Below are positions 1-12,189 of a stretch of 64,000 bases of DNA, one piece after another. The translations under genes were made by a program, and so were the position numbers. A model generated the notes under the pieces. It was not told where the DNA came from, made no database searches, and worked only from the letters and a program-made list of their open reading frames with translations. This stretch comes from Nymphaea colorata (Eukaryota; Streptophyta; Magnoliopsida; Nymphaeales; Nymphaeaceae), in contig NC_045145.1 in the NCBI RefSeq assembly GCF_008831285.2, positions 20,706,802 through 20,770,801 of the forward strand, given 5' to 3'. The number at the start of each line of letters is the position of its first letter. Position 1 is the first letter of the stretch.

Positions 1-511
1 ATTATCTCCTTTTTGGGGCGGGGCACTATCTATTGACAATATATTACATTCTTTCGGCAGTTTGCATGGGCCCTTTCTGTGGATGAAATCTGTTGGCTCG
101 TTGGCAGCCTTGTAGTTGGATAAAAATACAATTCAATCTGTTGGTAGCTTGTCGAAGGTAAAGTCTAGTTGTCAGTTTGATTCTGGTTGGTGCTATTCTA
201 AAACTGTGGATATATAACACTTTAGTTGACAGTTGTCTAGCTCTCTACTCAGGTCTTGAAACAGTCTTAGCCCTTAAGGATAGGGGAAGAGGAGGGGCTT
301 CGGCATTTTTGTAGATCCTAATTAAACTTGGCTCCTGATCTCTAACACCTCTGAGTATGAAGGTAGACTCAATTTCATGTGTGCTGCTTCTGAATAGAAT
401 ACACCTGCTGCTTCTGTAATGAGTGAATGCAGACTTTTCTCACGAGCAATCGGTCTAATCGTCTGTTGGGTGTGAGTCCACTAGGCCACACGAAAGCCGG
501 ATGATGTCAAG

Positions 512-548
<37 letters not shown>

Positions 549-550
549 CC
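1..550. repeat. Dispersed repeat ending in a GA tract (copy 1)
   Basis: By eye, 140-300 aligns with 35990-36180. Shared blocks include 'GTCAGTTTGATTCT' / 'GTTAGTTTGATTCT', 'CACTTTAGTTG', a 'CTACTCAGGTCTTGAAACAG' / 'CTACCCAAGTCTAAAAACAG' block, and 'GAGGGGCTTCG'. Both copies are followed by a GA or CT microsatellite. Related fragments occur near 34996 and inside the tandem array at 19.9-20.8 kb. The outer limits are not resolved, and no coding capacity is visible. Confidence 0.5.
515..547. repeat. (GA)n microsatellite
   Basis: An uninterrupted GA run of roughly 33 bases, directly seen in the sequence. It lies at the right edge of the dispersed repeat. Confidence 0.95.
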
Positions 551-3500
551 TGACATGATCGGATTGAGACTTTACTTGTTCTTAGCAAGATTTGCGTACT
601 CCGGGAACTCAAATAGATCATAAATGTTCAACTAGTGGTGGTGCTGGTAGTGCATGTTTGAAGCCATGCATGGTTTTATCCTACAGGAATTTTATTGGCT
701 TGAGTTCCAGACAAGATTTGCAGATATTCAATAAAGGCATTTAAAAGGATGATCAGATATAAAGTGGGGCTGACCTTTGTAATCCTCATACGATCTGATA
801 ACAATATGGGCCTTGTAATCCTTATATAAAGACCAGGTTTGCAACTTTGGAATATTAGGGAAGCCAGGCTAGCCAGCACCTTCAACTCATTGGTACACCC
901 ATACTGATATATGGTATAGAAATAGACTATTGTTTTTGTCAACACAAAGACTTAAATTTCACTCTTATCGCAGAGATGCCTCTTCTTTCCATTTCCTAAC
1001 AAAAATCTAGAAGTTTGCAAGTCGAACTGGTCTGTATGGTGTCCTTGTGATTGTAGAGGGACCTGTCTGTACAGATCTGCTTTCTTGTTTCCCTTCTAAA
1101 ATTGAAGAATTTGATTTCATAAAAAGGGCTGGCAGTAATAATATGATATCTAGTGGAAAGCAGGATTCATCCCATGCGCGCGCGCGAGAGAGAGCGAGAG
1201 AGAGAGAGAGAAATTTTGGAGTTTTCATGCAGAAGGATAGATACCCAGAAGCGATCTATCCAGTGTGTATACTATTGTTTGATAATTATCTGGGTGACAT
1301 TATCCAGGAATTTTTTCTTATTGTTTGCTTACTTGGACGATTGTACACCTGTGTTGGATTTTGAAGACGCCATGGCAGGTTTACTCGTGAATGGCAAGGA
1401 AAACACCCACGTTGCATGAATTCCTTATCTTAGAACTTGTTGCTGAAGCACCCAATTGCACATCCAATTAGAGTTTACATCTAATTAGCATATAGAACTA
1501 AGTTACAACTATATATCCAATGTCACACGTGCTTGGAAGTGCAATGAAGCAATTGTTCTCATACTGAAGCATAGCAATGTACAATCCTGGGAATCGGCAA
1601 CGGGTTGCAGTTTCTTCTATTATGATTGTCGTTCTCTCTATATGGCCGGCGCCATGGCCAAGAAGTGAAAGGCGGAAACAGAGGCCAGCTGAAAGTGGCG
1701 GAGCTGCTGCTTCCTCTTGTGGAGGAAGCACCGGCGGAAGGTGCTGCGATCCAGACACTACTATTGCTGAAGAGGTCCAGACCACGGCCGGGTTCCTCAA
1801 CGATACATGCCCTTAGACTTTTACTTATTCAGGAAAAATAGTGCTGGGACAAGTAGTCCACTACTTTCCTAGCAACACCTGCATCTTGTGCATTACATAT
1901 AATCGGGCTTCCATCAATTTGATGGAGAATGCTTAACCAATGGGATAAATAAACGAGAAGTTGTCTCTGGATGCATGGGCCACAGGTATGGGGAGTGAGT
2001 GAGTTGCCTGCACCGTTGAAGCACGCAACCCATTGCGTGTGCCGTTAGTGTACGCAACTCATATATGCGAGCAGAAAAGTATTTTGGTAATTATCTAAAC
2101 AATATACTTTTAAAATCTTTTTACTTTTTGAGATTTTCTTTTTCATCCTCATAAAAAGGTTTCTTTTTTTCATTAATAGATGATATTTTCATCATTCCAA
2201 AAATTCATAGACTAGTATGATGTACATAACCAGCTTAGAACATTGCCCCCGTGTTAAATTTAACAAGCAGCTTGAGGCATCTTATGTTTTGTGTGAGGGC
2301 ATTTGTTTTTTAGTGTGACAGCTTTTTTGTCTTCACATTTTGTCCTTGCAGCGGGTTCCTTTTCTGGTTAATGGCAGCAGCGGAGTGAGAATGTAGAATA
2401 TTCTGGTTGATGGGCACTAGAGTCCCAAGTGTAGATTTGATGTGAAAGCTCAATGCAATTTGTAAGTCATCACAATGTCATTTTAGTTTTTTCATGAAAC
2501 TTGTGATGGGTTGGTGTGGGCAGTGGCCCACACATGCCTTCATGTATCTCCGGCACTGGTTGAAGGGCATTTTCATGTTTGATCTAGAGGTGCTATTTGA
2601 TTGTGGATGAGACAATCGACATTGTATCAGGGCCACAAGTACCTTTTTGCAACAACGAGAAGATTTTCTCCAAACGAGCAGAGGTCATTTCCTTGAATTA
2701 AGTACTTAAAAGAATGAATTTTCTCTTTCTCAAGGTTAACATCATAAACTGTTCTGATCTTCCTTTGAAAATCATACCTGATAATGGCACACCATTGAAG
2801 AATCGAAATATGAAAAAGTTTCATGCTGGGCTTCTGTTAAGCAATCTTTCTCCTCTACTGTACGCGAGATAGAGCACAAGGGAGAAAATTCAGTCAACCT
2901 TAGTCAGAAAGACGCTTCGCAAGATTCGGAAGAAGGCGGTCCACAAGAAGCGTGAATGACATGACTAGAAGACGCTTGATAAGGTGTGGGCTCCTCGCAC
3001 TACCGTTCCCTGTTCTCTGCTTTGCCGGCGAAGAGGTGGTACTGTCATCGGAAATGCAGTTACCCTCGTTAAGGGTAGCAATCCAAGAGAAACTTACTAC
3101 CAATATGCGTTGAAACCCATATGATGTGGAATAGGAGTGAAAATAGTTCGAATCAAGCAATTCAAATACATGTAGACACAAGTTCATATAACTTAAGTGG
3201 AGAAGATCGGATCAGTCTTCTCAAATTCTTTACAGCAAAAAGATCTAACGTCCAATACCTCAAAAAACATATACAAAGTTACTAACAGCGTGATCTCTAT
3301 GCCTTCAAATTCCACCGTGAGTTTGTGAATTGATGTACAAGGTATTGTCTCAAGATATTTCGGTTATTCTATATAATTAAGTTATATTATCTTCCATGAC
3401 AATGTGGACACACTTTGTAACGGCGTGTTCTGCAAACACTGTAGTTCTATTTTGTCGAATTGTATCTCAAAGGTGGACTTGGGGCGCGTTGGAGGCACAA

Positions 3501-4076
3501 CTATAGTATGGAAGGCTATGTTCTTCTACCATAACCGGGGTGAGTCATATGTGTAAGTTGAAACACATGGAAATCTGACCACTTGGTATCGACACAACAT
3601 GGACCTTAGGGACTTGGCTTCTGCTCTCACCTGAGCAATGAGAAAACCGTCTCGCTCACCCGAAATATAAACAACAGATAAGGAATGACAGAACATACTG
3701 TTCGTGAGTTACAAATTCAGAGTTTTCCTGCACTAATCTGTGACGAGGGACTATGGAACGGACATGCGAGGCAACTCGATAAACACTGGCATGCCTCATT
3801 CCTTATTACTTGAAACTGTTCTCATGGAAAATGGCAGGACCAGATGACCTGTTATGATAACATCCAATCAAACATAATCTTAGCAGTTGTTTGGTAACAT
3901 GAACATTAGCACAATGTTTCCTGAACCTATCCCATTGATCGGAACAGATTTATAAAATACTTGGCATTTTATAGATCTATCAAGTGTTTCATGATTATGC
4001 CCCAACTGTTAACATTGATTTGCAAAGCATTGTACTAGTATTTTTCTTGCCAAACGCTCTGTTAAGTTATTGGTTT

Positions 4077-4078
<2 letters not shown>

Positions 4079-4125
<47 letters not shown>
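4079..4125. repeat. (AT)n microsatellite
   Basis: About 47 bases of pure alternating AT. On the complementary strand it gives a spurious Tyr-Ile repeat reading frame, which is not a gene. Confidence 0.95.
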
Positions 4126-4129
<4 letters not shown>

Positions 4130-5138
4130 GTTTAGAACGCTACCCACATTATGAGATTCATTGAACCTGTTTCTATCAATTTGTGATTCATTTTCTGGTT
4201 GTGGGTAGCGATAATTGGACCAAAATAAACACTTATAAAGTCTTGGCTGCAATGTTTAATAATCTTGCTTGCGACAACGAAACTGAATATTCGTACTTAC
4301 AACTAAATGACATTTAGAAGTTATTATATGCAAAACCTCGATTAATCTTTACAGATTCTACAAGTTGCTTACGCAATCTTCACTAGCTCGTTGCGTTCCT
4401 GGCTTTTATAAAGAGATCAAGTTCGGTACTAAGAATCACAATCTTGCGTGTAGAAGCATTCTTTAATTTGTTGTCACTGTTGTATTTCGTTGAAATCAAT
4501 TAATTAGTTTGTGTTGAATCACATTGGTCTGGAAGCAAGCTCTAAACCCGAAAAGCTAGGTTGGCGCATGGAAACAGGGAAGACAATTAATTTGTTTGTT
4601 GCTTTGAAATATCTAAAATTTCTTATGTTATTTGTCTATTCATACCTTATAAATTATACTACATCCAAATTATAGCCTGACCTACCATGTCCTCCATCAG
4701 ATTAATCTAGAGAAAAATAATAAGGAAATGATTTTTTATGATACTGATATTTATGAGTAATCAGAGTGCATAGGTGTCTTAACTAATTTGCATGTATAGT
4801 TAATCAGGTTGCCTTTGTAGATGTCCAGCTTCCATGTCACATATAATTTTTTAAAAGGTACTGAACTTAATTATTAAATGCAAGCGAATCACGTGTAAAT
4901 CATGTGAAGTTATTTAATCAACATTGCATCGGCATGTAGTGTTTTCTTTTCTTTATATATGTACGTTGGACCGTCGGCCACAGTTTAATGTGGGGGGAGC
5001 ACTTGCTGATGCTGTTCTGATCTTCCCTTTCTCCACCATGAAACAGAATATATTCCTGCTCCAGCTGAAGTTGACTACTGCAGAAATTCGCTGGTTAGAG
5101 TTAAAATGGTGTACCACAAAGCCCTCATATGCTATGAG

Positions 5139-5460
5139 TGTAACAATCCTACCCATTTCTGGGCACTTTCGGATTTTTTTTTGGGTGTTACAATCCACCC
5201 CCTTAAGGCACATGCGTTCGTGCGTGTGAAACTTTAGTTTTGAGTGTCGAACCGGCTTTGATACCACTGAAATAACCCGACTCATTTATGGGCTTGGGTC
5301 CTTGGTTCGGCGGATCCCAACTCGCCTTCTACCAGTTTCAACTCGAACTCCAAAAAAGCTAAGAACCAGGACAACTATCTATTGAAAAACTCTCTTTATA
5401 AGTACTTGAAGATCTCTCACAATCTTCAATGCGAAACTAAATTTTTTTTAGGGCATTACA
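5139..5460 (-). mobile_element. TRIM retrotransposon (truncated 3' LTR, complete 5' LTR)
   Basis: On the minus strand the element reads 5' LTR (5460 to 5268, 193 bp), one spacer base, a primer binding site TGGTATCAAAGCC (5266 to 5254) matching initiator-methionine tRNA, about 50 bp of internal DNA, a purine-rich tract GGGGGTGGAT (about 5202 to 5193), then a shortened 3' LTR (5192 to 5139, 54 bp). Both LTRs keep matching ends: TGTAACAATCC.. and TGAAATAACCC.. at one end, ..GTGTTACA and ..GCATTACA at the other. Flanking pentamers ATGAG and CTGAG agree at 4 of 5 positions, as a target-site duplication would. The right LTR holds a TTATAAAG TATA-like box in the element's orientation. There is no coding sequence. 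A second family member lies at 41.25-41.64 kb. Confidence 0.75.
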
Positions 5461-5566
5461 CTGAGATTCAAAATTGAAACTGACTGCTTAATTGGAACTG
5501 GCTGCCTAATTGGAACTGGCTGCCTATCAACTCTTGTCGTGATTGTTGGAGCAACTCCCTCGGGAA

Positions 5567-5671
5567 CAGTTGGTCATGTGATTAAAAATCTACTTATGTA
5601 TCAGTTAGTCATGTGATTAAAAATCTACTTATGTATCAGTTGGTCATGTGATTAAAAATCTACATATGTAT
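5567..5671. repeat. 35-bp tandem repeat, three copies
   Basis: Three head-to-tail copies of a 35-bp unit starting CAGTTGGTCATGTGATTAAA and ending CTTATGTAT. They differ at only two or three positions, such as GTTGG versus GTTAG and CTTATG versus CATATG. Just upstream (5484-5526) is a shorter repeat of the 18-mer CTGCCTAATTGGAACTGG, about 2.4 copies. Both are non-coding. Confidence 0.95.
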
Positions 5672-6395
5672 TCCTTTTTAGTTTATTTCTAGCTTTGCCT
5701 AGACACCACAAAAAATATGGTACAAGTTGCCTTTAGAAAGCCAGGTGTTTGAATATATATATATATATATATATATAGGTAGATCCCAGAATACTACATC
5801 TTAGACGAAAACCAGACACCAAAAAATCGATTGCTAAAACATTTTTTTGTTTAATTTAACTTTATATATATGAACTTGAAGATGTTTTGATGTGAATCGT
5901 ATATTAAATTAGTCATTTTTTAAGTTTAAATGTTTCTATAATAAAAAAGATGGCTCTTATGACATCACATTTTTAATAGTGAAAAATCAACGTTTACTCG
6001 AAAATAACTGGAACTAAGACAAACACATTGGAATGTTCATATATTGATTAAAATGCCTTCTAATAAAAATTGAAGGTCTGGAACATACCAACTATCCTGT
6101 ATATATATAGGTGGCTGTCAGACCCTTAAGTGCTTGATTCCTATGTCTTTAATTTAGTTCGGTTGAATAGTTGAGAGAAAAGTAAATAAGTAAATATCAT
6201 ACGATGCAGTGCAAGGCGCTCAGAGAAAGCGTTGTATGTGGAGATTTTGGTAGAGACAATATGAAATAAATCTTATTATTATAGTACAAAATTACATAAT
6301 TACATCATAAATTACCAATTAAGCACAGTGCTTATTTAATTTGGTTTATCTTTTATATCTCGCTAAAAGAATCTCTTGGTTGGATCTGGACCTTT

Positions 6396-9300
6396 TCAAA
6401 TTGTGACGCTGTTGGGGATGCCCCTTCCGGTGACCCCCGACTCGGAGCTTGGCGTCATGAGCTCATAAGGAAGCACGCCGGCGCCGCACCGGTTCCGAAG
6501 GTTCGGATCCGAATTCCGGTGCTGGATGACCCGTTCGATCTTCTGGATCTCAGCCGCGAACTTGTAGTACGCCTCGATCATGTCCAGGTCCGCGCTCCAC
6601 GTCGACTGGTGCGGCCGCTGGCCCAGGTACTCCTCGTCCGGCGAGTGCGTCGACAACGTGTCGACGACCGCCATGAACTTGGTCGCCTGGAGCACGCTGG
6701 GAATCGACGTCAGGAAGTAGTTCTCCGGCGACTGGACGAAGTTCCGGTACTCCGGGTCCACTTCCCTCGGCACGAGCCGCCTCATCAGCGGCGGCCGGTT
6801 GGGGACGTATCCATTGTATGGGTACTGGCCGAAGTTGAGGGCGGCGTGCTGGGCTGAGGCGAGCCAGATGAGGATGGTGAGGATAGAGGCAAGGTCCGCC
6901 GGGGTGTTCAGCGTCGGCCACCATTTCTCGCGCCGCTTGTCACGGTGGCCAACGTGCACGGACTCGGCGTACCATGACTGGAGCTCGGCGTCCGACTGGA
7001 CGGTGGCCGCGTCCGGGTAGTAGTAGGACACGTACTCGTTGACCCATGTCTCAATGGCGGACCAGATGAGCAGCCCGTCTGCTGCGTATGGGTAGTCCTC
7101 GATCAACAGCCTAAGCCCATGTGGTTGGCTTGGATCCTCGACGGCCATGCCCCTGCAGCAACGATCAAGCAAATCAGTCTAAAATTTGCCTCCTTTAAAC
7201 CATGAAGCAAACACGCAGAATTACATGATAGAGAGGCAAAAGCTGCTGCTGCTGACCTTCTCAAAAGATCTGCGGGCAGACCCTCTTGATCAAAGCGCCA
7301 AGCCTTGTCGTAGGCCATGGCGCTGATCTCCATACCGTAGGGACCCGGCGTGAAGCAGGACTCGATGACTCCTCCGGCGTTGATGAGGATCTGCCGGGCC
7401 ATTGCGTTGATCTCGAGCGTGTACCTCATGTGGGGATGCAACAGCTTCATTATGGGATGCATGGCGCTAAGCTGCCTGTGTGCTGCCAGTATGAACGGCT
7501 CAACGCAGGCGTGAGTCCGAAGCCTGCATTTCATCAAACAGTTGGCGACGGTAAGTTAACGCGACCAATGACAGCCAATTCTCCTCTCAAGAACAAAAAA
7601 TAAAAGCAAAGCATGGACTTACCAGTGGTTAACAAGTTGGTGAGCGCCGGCATCGTTGGAGCAGACATGGGCCTTAGCCAATTGCCACAGCCAGTGACTG
7701 GTGGCGTCGCTCGCCGGGGTCAGCACTCGCTTCGAGCTGGAACCGGACAGCGTCGGCGGAAGGCTCAGCTCGATGGCAATGGGTTTCAAGGTGCCCAAGG
7801 GCGTGAGGAAGAAGAGAGTGCGAGTGGCGTAGGCTTTCCGGCCATCCTGGCTGTTGATCCGGTCCAGAAACGGCATGTAAATGTCGTGGTAGTCCAGCAT
7901 GAAGAGTTTGTTTTCTTGGAGAGCCTGTTGCACCGACATGCCGTCGAGCTGACCGATGACGTGCTCCTCTCTAATGGCGGATTCAGGGGGGCCATACACT
8001 TCCGGATCAAGCTTGCTAACGGGAGGAAACACCTGAACATCGGAGGCAGTGCTCGTAAATTAGAATGGCGCTGACCTAAATCTTCCGCCGTCAAAAAGAG
8101 ACCATATACATATTGTAACCACGGCGTGCCTTCTCCGTGTCTACGAGAGAGAGGGAGAGATTTTTAACAGCCAATTGCTTGCGAAGTTACTGGGAACATG
8201 TTGTTCCGCACCTTTTAAGGCACGTTTGCTCACACTTTTCGAAAAGTTGAGGTCCCATGTGTAATTGATTCAACTTCCCCACTCATTGATGTGACACTCA
8301 AATTGGCAATTATATATAATGTTGACAATGACTTGGCTTTGCAATTCAATCATTTAATTAAAAATGATAAATGGTTAAGAGAAAAAGAAAATGATGATCA
8401 AAATATCATTTTATGTGTTTTATTTTCTTTTAAGTATCTATTTACTGTAGATGAACAACCTTAGTTAGTCATTTTATTTATCTACCTAATCTTAGTTAGA
8501 TGATTAGATGATTAAGTATGCCAACCATGAGTCATCATCAACTTTATATATATATCTAAGGAAAAGAGGTAGAGAGAGAGCCCTTACATTCAGTTTTTCG
8601 ATACCCACGGGGTTGACGCCGGCTAAGGTCTGACGGGCGAATTCGTCGTCTCGTAGCCATGCATATTTATCAACTGTCGCAATTTAAAACGAACATTAAT
8701 GCATTATCAATGATAAGACAACCATTTAAAAAAAATCCAAGCGTTGGTTGCTTGAGGGAAGGGCGCCATTAAAGACACGGAATGAAGCCGCTGCCCACCA
8801 GTGGGGCTGGAATCTTCACGGAATTAATTCTAAAAGATGAAGGACGGGAACCGTGCTCACCGGAAAGAATACTGGGAGTGTCATATCTCAGGTGGCCCAG
8901 GCTCGATTCTTCGATCTTCTTCACAGGCTTGGGCAGAGGCAGCTTCTTCCATATCTCATCGTGGAGCCCAAACTTGCGGACCAGGCTCTCGCGGTAGAGC
9001 CCTTCTATCTCGAGGAAGCCCTTGAAGTCATGGTTGTCCTTCGAGATGGAGGCCTTGAGTGAAGGTATCAGGTTGTGCAGCACCCCCCTGCGCCTCCACT
9101 CCTTAATCATCTCCTGCTTCATCTCCTCGAAAGCTTCATCCCGCGGCACGTACATTGGATTGGGCTTCTCGATCCTGCTCTCACATGATATATCTGTTGT
9201 AGTTCAGACAGGGGAAGAAGAAAGGAACAGATTAGACGGTCTGATTAACTTAACCATCATAATTTTCATACATTTCTATGGTTCATGGAAGTAAATATGC

Positions 9301-11817
9301 TTGCATTTTCTTTAATTTTCATGCATGTTTACTGATTGGGGTCAAAAGATATACTTAGAAAGAGTTTTATCACTGCTCCTAAGAAGCTTCGGGCCAGGGT
9401 TCCCTTTCCAACTTGTGCCATAGGAAGGATTTTTCTTTTGGTAAAAATGGCTAAAGTAGGAGGACACCGAACCCCACTATCGGAAAGTTGTGTGGTTTAG
9501 TTTCATGCCTCTTACATCCTATGTCATGTCAACCAAGTGGGAAATAATATATTTGGAAATTCCATCTTCTTTGTTAAAGTTCCAAATGAAGCCAATAGTA
9601 ATTTTTGAGGAAAAGAAAAAAGCTTAGTTGGGTTGTTGCAAAAAGAACTGCCAGCTTCAGATTTGAATATAATATCAACGTTGGGATCCGAAAAAATCTT
9701 ATTTACAGCCATCACCGGCAAAGATATTTCCTTGTTTACTTCATCATCCGAGAAACAGAAGATGGCTCGATGATCACCTTATGGTCGAAACCTGACTCAG
9801 TAAAACAAAGATCTATACCCCACAATATTTTAAAATTTGGTTTTGAAGAGTCTTAGTTATCGAGCACAAGGCAAGGCCGTTTTCAATTTTCCAAACATCA
9901 GAGTAAAGATGGGGATCCGAAAGAGAAGTCCAAAAAACTCATTAAAGAAAAGAAAGCTGGGCCCATAAGTGAACCAAATATCGCTGTCATCTTCCTCACA
10001 TAAACTTTTAAAAAAGGAAATTTAAAACCTGACCAGTATCATAGCGACCCAAAACTAATATTATAGTTCTTAAAATAAGGAGGAATTGAGCGCATGCACA
10101 ATAAATATAGCTACATAGTCGACTAAAGTATTCAATCCGTGTGGAATAAGCTTTCCCGCAGCCATCATTTTCTCCTTCCAAGAAGCACGAAACACAAGAA
10201 CACGGGATAAGAAAGAAAAACGGAGAAGATAACTGGAAAAAGAAAGAAACAGATAGGGCATGATACCGACCGGAATCCGTGGGGGGCCTGCCGGTACGGC
10301 ACCTCCTCGGGTATGGAATCTCCTCCCCTCCCAGCGTTGGCCTCTGCATGTTTCTACCTTGATCCGGGTTCCCCAGATCGTTGTAGACGTCGAAGTCGAA
10401 TATCCGATCGGTGAGCTTCCGGGTCCCTGACCCGTCTCCCCTGATCTCCTTCAACTCCTTCTCCCTCAGGTACTTCAGACCTTCTGGAGTCTCCGACGGC
10501 AGATAAGCCTGTCCCCACAAAACAATCGTCAGTCGTCATCACAGATCACTAGCAGAATCCGCATGCATCATGTGGATGTACCATGGGTATGGAAGAAAGG
10601 CATTCTTTTTTTGTTCTTTTTGTTATCATATTCTTAATGGACTACTGTTCAGGACGTAGCTGTGCTTCAATCTAGATCAGCTTCGCCACCATTCATTATT
10701 CATAAACCTTTAAGATGAAAGGCTTTTAAATTCATCTAACAAGTTCATTCAACTTGTAGAATAAATTGGTAGTTGCAGAAAATTAGTACTCTTCGTACTT
10801 CAATGTTGCCGTCGTAATAGGCTTAATGGTAGGGACTGAAAAATTCTGGAATTGCTTGGATTTGAAGCTGGGCAGCTTCAATTTGAAATAAGTAGAAATG
10901 CTCTTTCTGGGAGGCAGATGAAAGACTTTATGCTGGTTGTTCTAGACAGGGACATGTGTAGTGTTTTACAGATGTCAGAAATAGCAGGACAAGACTCTAG
11001 AATCCATGACATGGCACCTGTGGTCTTATGTGGAGAGAGGGTGAGAGGGAGAAAGACTTTTTTAGTGTTTTTTTACCTTGTTGGTGAAAAAAATTCTCTT
11101 CTCCTGATGAACAGTGGTGGACTGAACCCAGGAGTTGCATGTGAAATAGACAGGTCCGCCGATGAACCCTTCGAGCACTATGCTCTCCAAGAAGAACTCC
11201 CTCTGGTGCTGGTTCATCACCGTGATGGCCCCCGGCGTTCCGAAGTCCGACGTCACCTCGAATTCCGCCGTGTACTCCACTTTCTCGGCGTTGACGTTCG
11301 ACTTCTTGAGCCAGTGCTTCAGCGCGCCCTCGTTGCTCCTCTTCGCCGACCTGGTATCTACTCGTCGCCACCACAAAAACAAAATCAAACGCATTAAAAA
11401 TTCGCTCACACTTGAACCAATTAGCCGAAAAGGATCAATGCGGAATCGTCGCGTACTCTGGTCGATTTCGGTACTGACGATCTGGAGGAGAACGTTCTTC
11501 CCCAACCGATCGTAGAGGGCGTCGATATGCTTCCCAATGATGTCCTTGAGGTCCTCCTTGTTCTTTTTCCTGATGGTGACGATGGCCCTCACTTTGAACT
11601 TGACGGCCTTCTCCGCCACCGCGGCCGTCTGCACTCTGTCGCTCACCACCGCCATGGTCGGCCGCAGGCATTTCCTCGTGCGGGCCGCCGGAAGGGGAGA
11701 GCCGGTCCCCAGTCCGAAGGAGACCATCCTCCTCTCTACGATGGAAACCGGAGGGGCACCCACCAAAAATGAGGGCCGCTTCGTGACTTGGCCATCCATT
11801 TTCACGATGGCAGCCAT
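6396..11817 (-). CDS. LOX: Chloroplast-type 13-lipoxygenase, eight exons
   Basis: Exons, in transcription order: 11817-11457, 11357-11077, 10508-10271, 9193-8861, 8673-8588, 8032-7623, 7523-7257, 7152-6396. All introns are GT-AG, the phases agree, and the total is 2,733 nt (910 residues plus stop), usual for plastid type-2 lipoxygenases. A basic, Ser/Pro-rich N terminus of about 60 residues looks like a plastid transit peptide, and a PLAT/LH2 domain follows (about 70-240). The catalytic domain has all five iron ligands: H569 and H574 (HQLVNHWLRTH), H761 and N765 (HAALN), and the terminal I910 (GIPNSVTI). The GPPESA and FARQTLAG blocks are intact. A619, at the Coffa position, predicts an S-hydroperoxide. 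The family adds oxygen to linolenic and linoleic acid and feeds jasmonate synthesis. The 13-position call rests on the transit peptide and overall similarity, so exact regiospecificity is inference. Confidence 0.93.
8033..8587 (-). other. Lipoxygenase intron 5 with an AT-rich insertion-like segment
   Basis: This 555-bp intron is much longer than its neighbours (187, 99 and 104 bp). Most of it, about 8255-8570, is AT-rich with repeated CATTTAATTAAA, TAGATGATTA and GAGTCATCATCA words. The same words and style recur at about 17190-17440, 'CAACCATTTAATTAAGG' and 'TAGATGACTAAG', next to an AT microsatellite. I infer an old miniature transposon insertion, but I could not define clean ends or a target-site duplication. 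Confidence 0.35.
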
Positions 11818-11981
11818 TCTTCCACTCTCTCCTCCAATGGAGTTCCTGCTTTCCTAGTGATGGAAGCAAAGAATTTCTGTTTTCCTAGTGATCGAAGCAA
11901 ACAAGAAGAAGAAGAGGAGGAGGAGGAGAGAAGGCGGGAAGCTGTAGGATCACCTGGATGGCCGATCATCCGTTGTGCTCG

Positions 11982-11989
11982 TATTTATA
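11982..11989 (-). promoter_or_regulatory. TATA box of the lipoxygenase gene
   Basis: The minus strand reads TATAAATA here, 165 bp upstream of the chosen ATG at 11817. Transcription would start near 11957, giving a 5' leader of roughly 140 nt. That leader is strongly pyrimidine-rich on the coding strand (CTTCTTCTT/CTCCTCC, 11898-11936), a common feature of plant leaders. Confidence 0.7.
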
Positions 11990-12176
11990 AACGCGCGAGC
12001 TCGCAAAAAGTAAGAGGAGGTCCTCCCACCGGCCATGACACACGGTAAAGAGAGAGTGTGTGTGAGGGAAAGAGTTTGACCTAACACACGGAGCCAATTC
12101 TGCGGCGGTCAGCCATCAGCGTTGCGCTGTCGCCTACCATACCGAGTAGCAAGCCTCCCATGTGTCCATCGCGTCT

Positions 12177-12182
12177 CACGTG
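12177..12182. promoter_or_regulatory. G-box CACGTG upstream of the lipoxygenase
   Basis: The perfect palindrome CACGTG lies about 190 bp upstream of the TATA box. CACGTG is the known binding core of MYC2-type bHLH and bZIP factors, and plastid LOX genes are classic jasmonate-induced targets. Occupancy here is inference. Confidence 0.5.
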
Positions 12183-12189
12183 TCTCCGA

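Larger units (their letters stand above)
1..6395. other. Intergenic DNA left of the lipoxygenase gene
   Basis: I see no gene that I can support here. The first 550 bases carry a dispersed repeat that recurs near 36 kb. A GA microsatellite sits at 515-547, a second purine-rich tract near 1186-1211, and an AT microsatellite at 4079-4125. A TRIM retrotransposon occupies 5139-5460 and a 35-bp triple repeat 5567-5671. Around 1640-1800 there is a short GC-richer patch that is open in three frames, but none of the peptides resembles a known protein. The 3' UTR of the minus-strand lipoxygenase should extend below 6396; I saw no canonical AATAAA there, only AATAAG-like variants around 6260-6340. Confidence 0.6.

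Noticed and set aside
1577-1841. Overlapping 71-100-residue frames in a small GC-richer patch, one ending in a CC-DP..C pattern
   Set aside because: Three frames are open equally, no signal peptide or known cysteine pattern is present, and no promoter is evident.
2900-3187. 95-residue minus-strand frame
   Set aside because: No recognisable family or promoter context.
5567-5671. CRISPR-like regular repeat
   Set aside because: The copies are directly adjacent with no spacers, in a plant nuclear sequence. It is a simple tandem repeat.
6519-7603. Plus-strand and alternative-frame open frames over the lipoxygenase exons
   Set aside because: They are shadows of the GC-rich coding exons, with no family resemblance.
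11062-11817. Single 251-codon frame over lipoxygenase exons 1 and 2
   Set aside because: It reads through intron 1 and 15 nt into intron 2. The spliced product matches the lipoxygenase family and removes 33 residues that have no counterpart.
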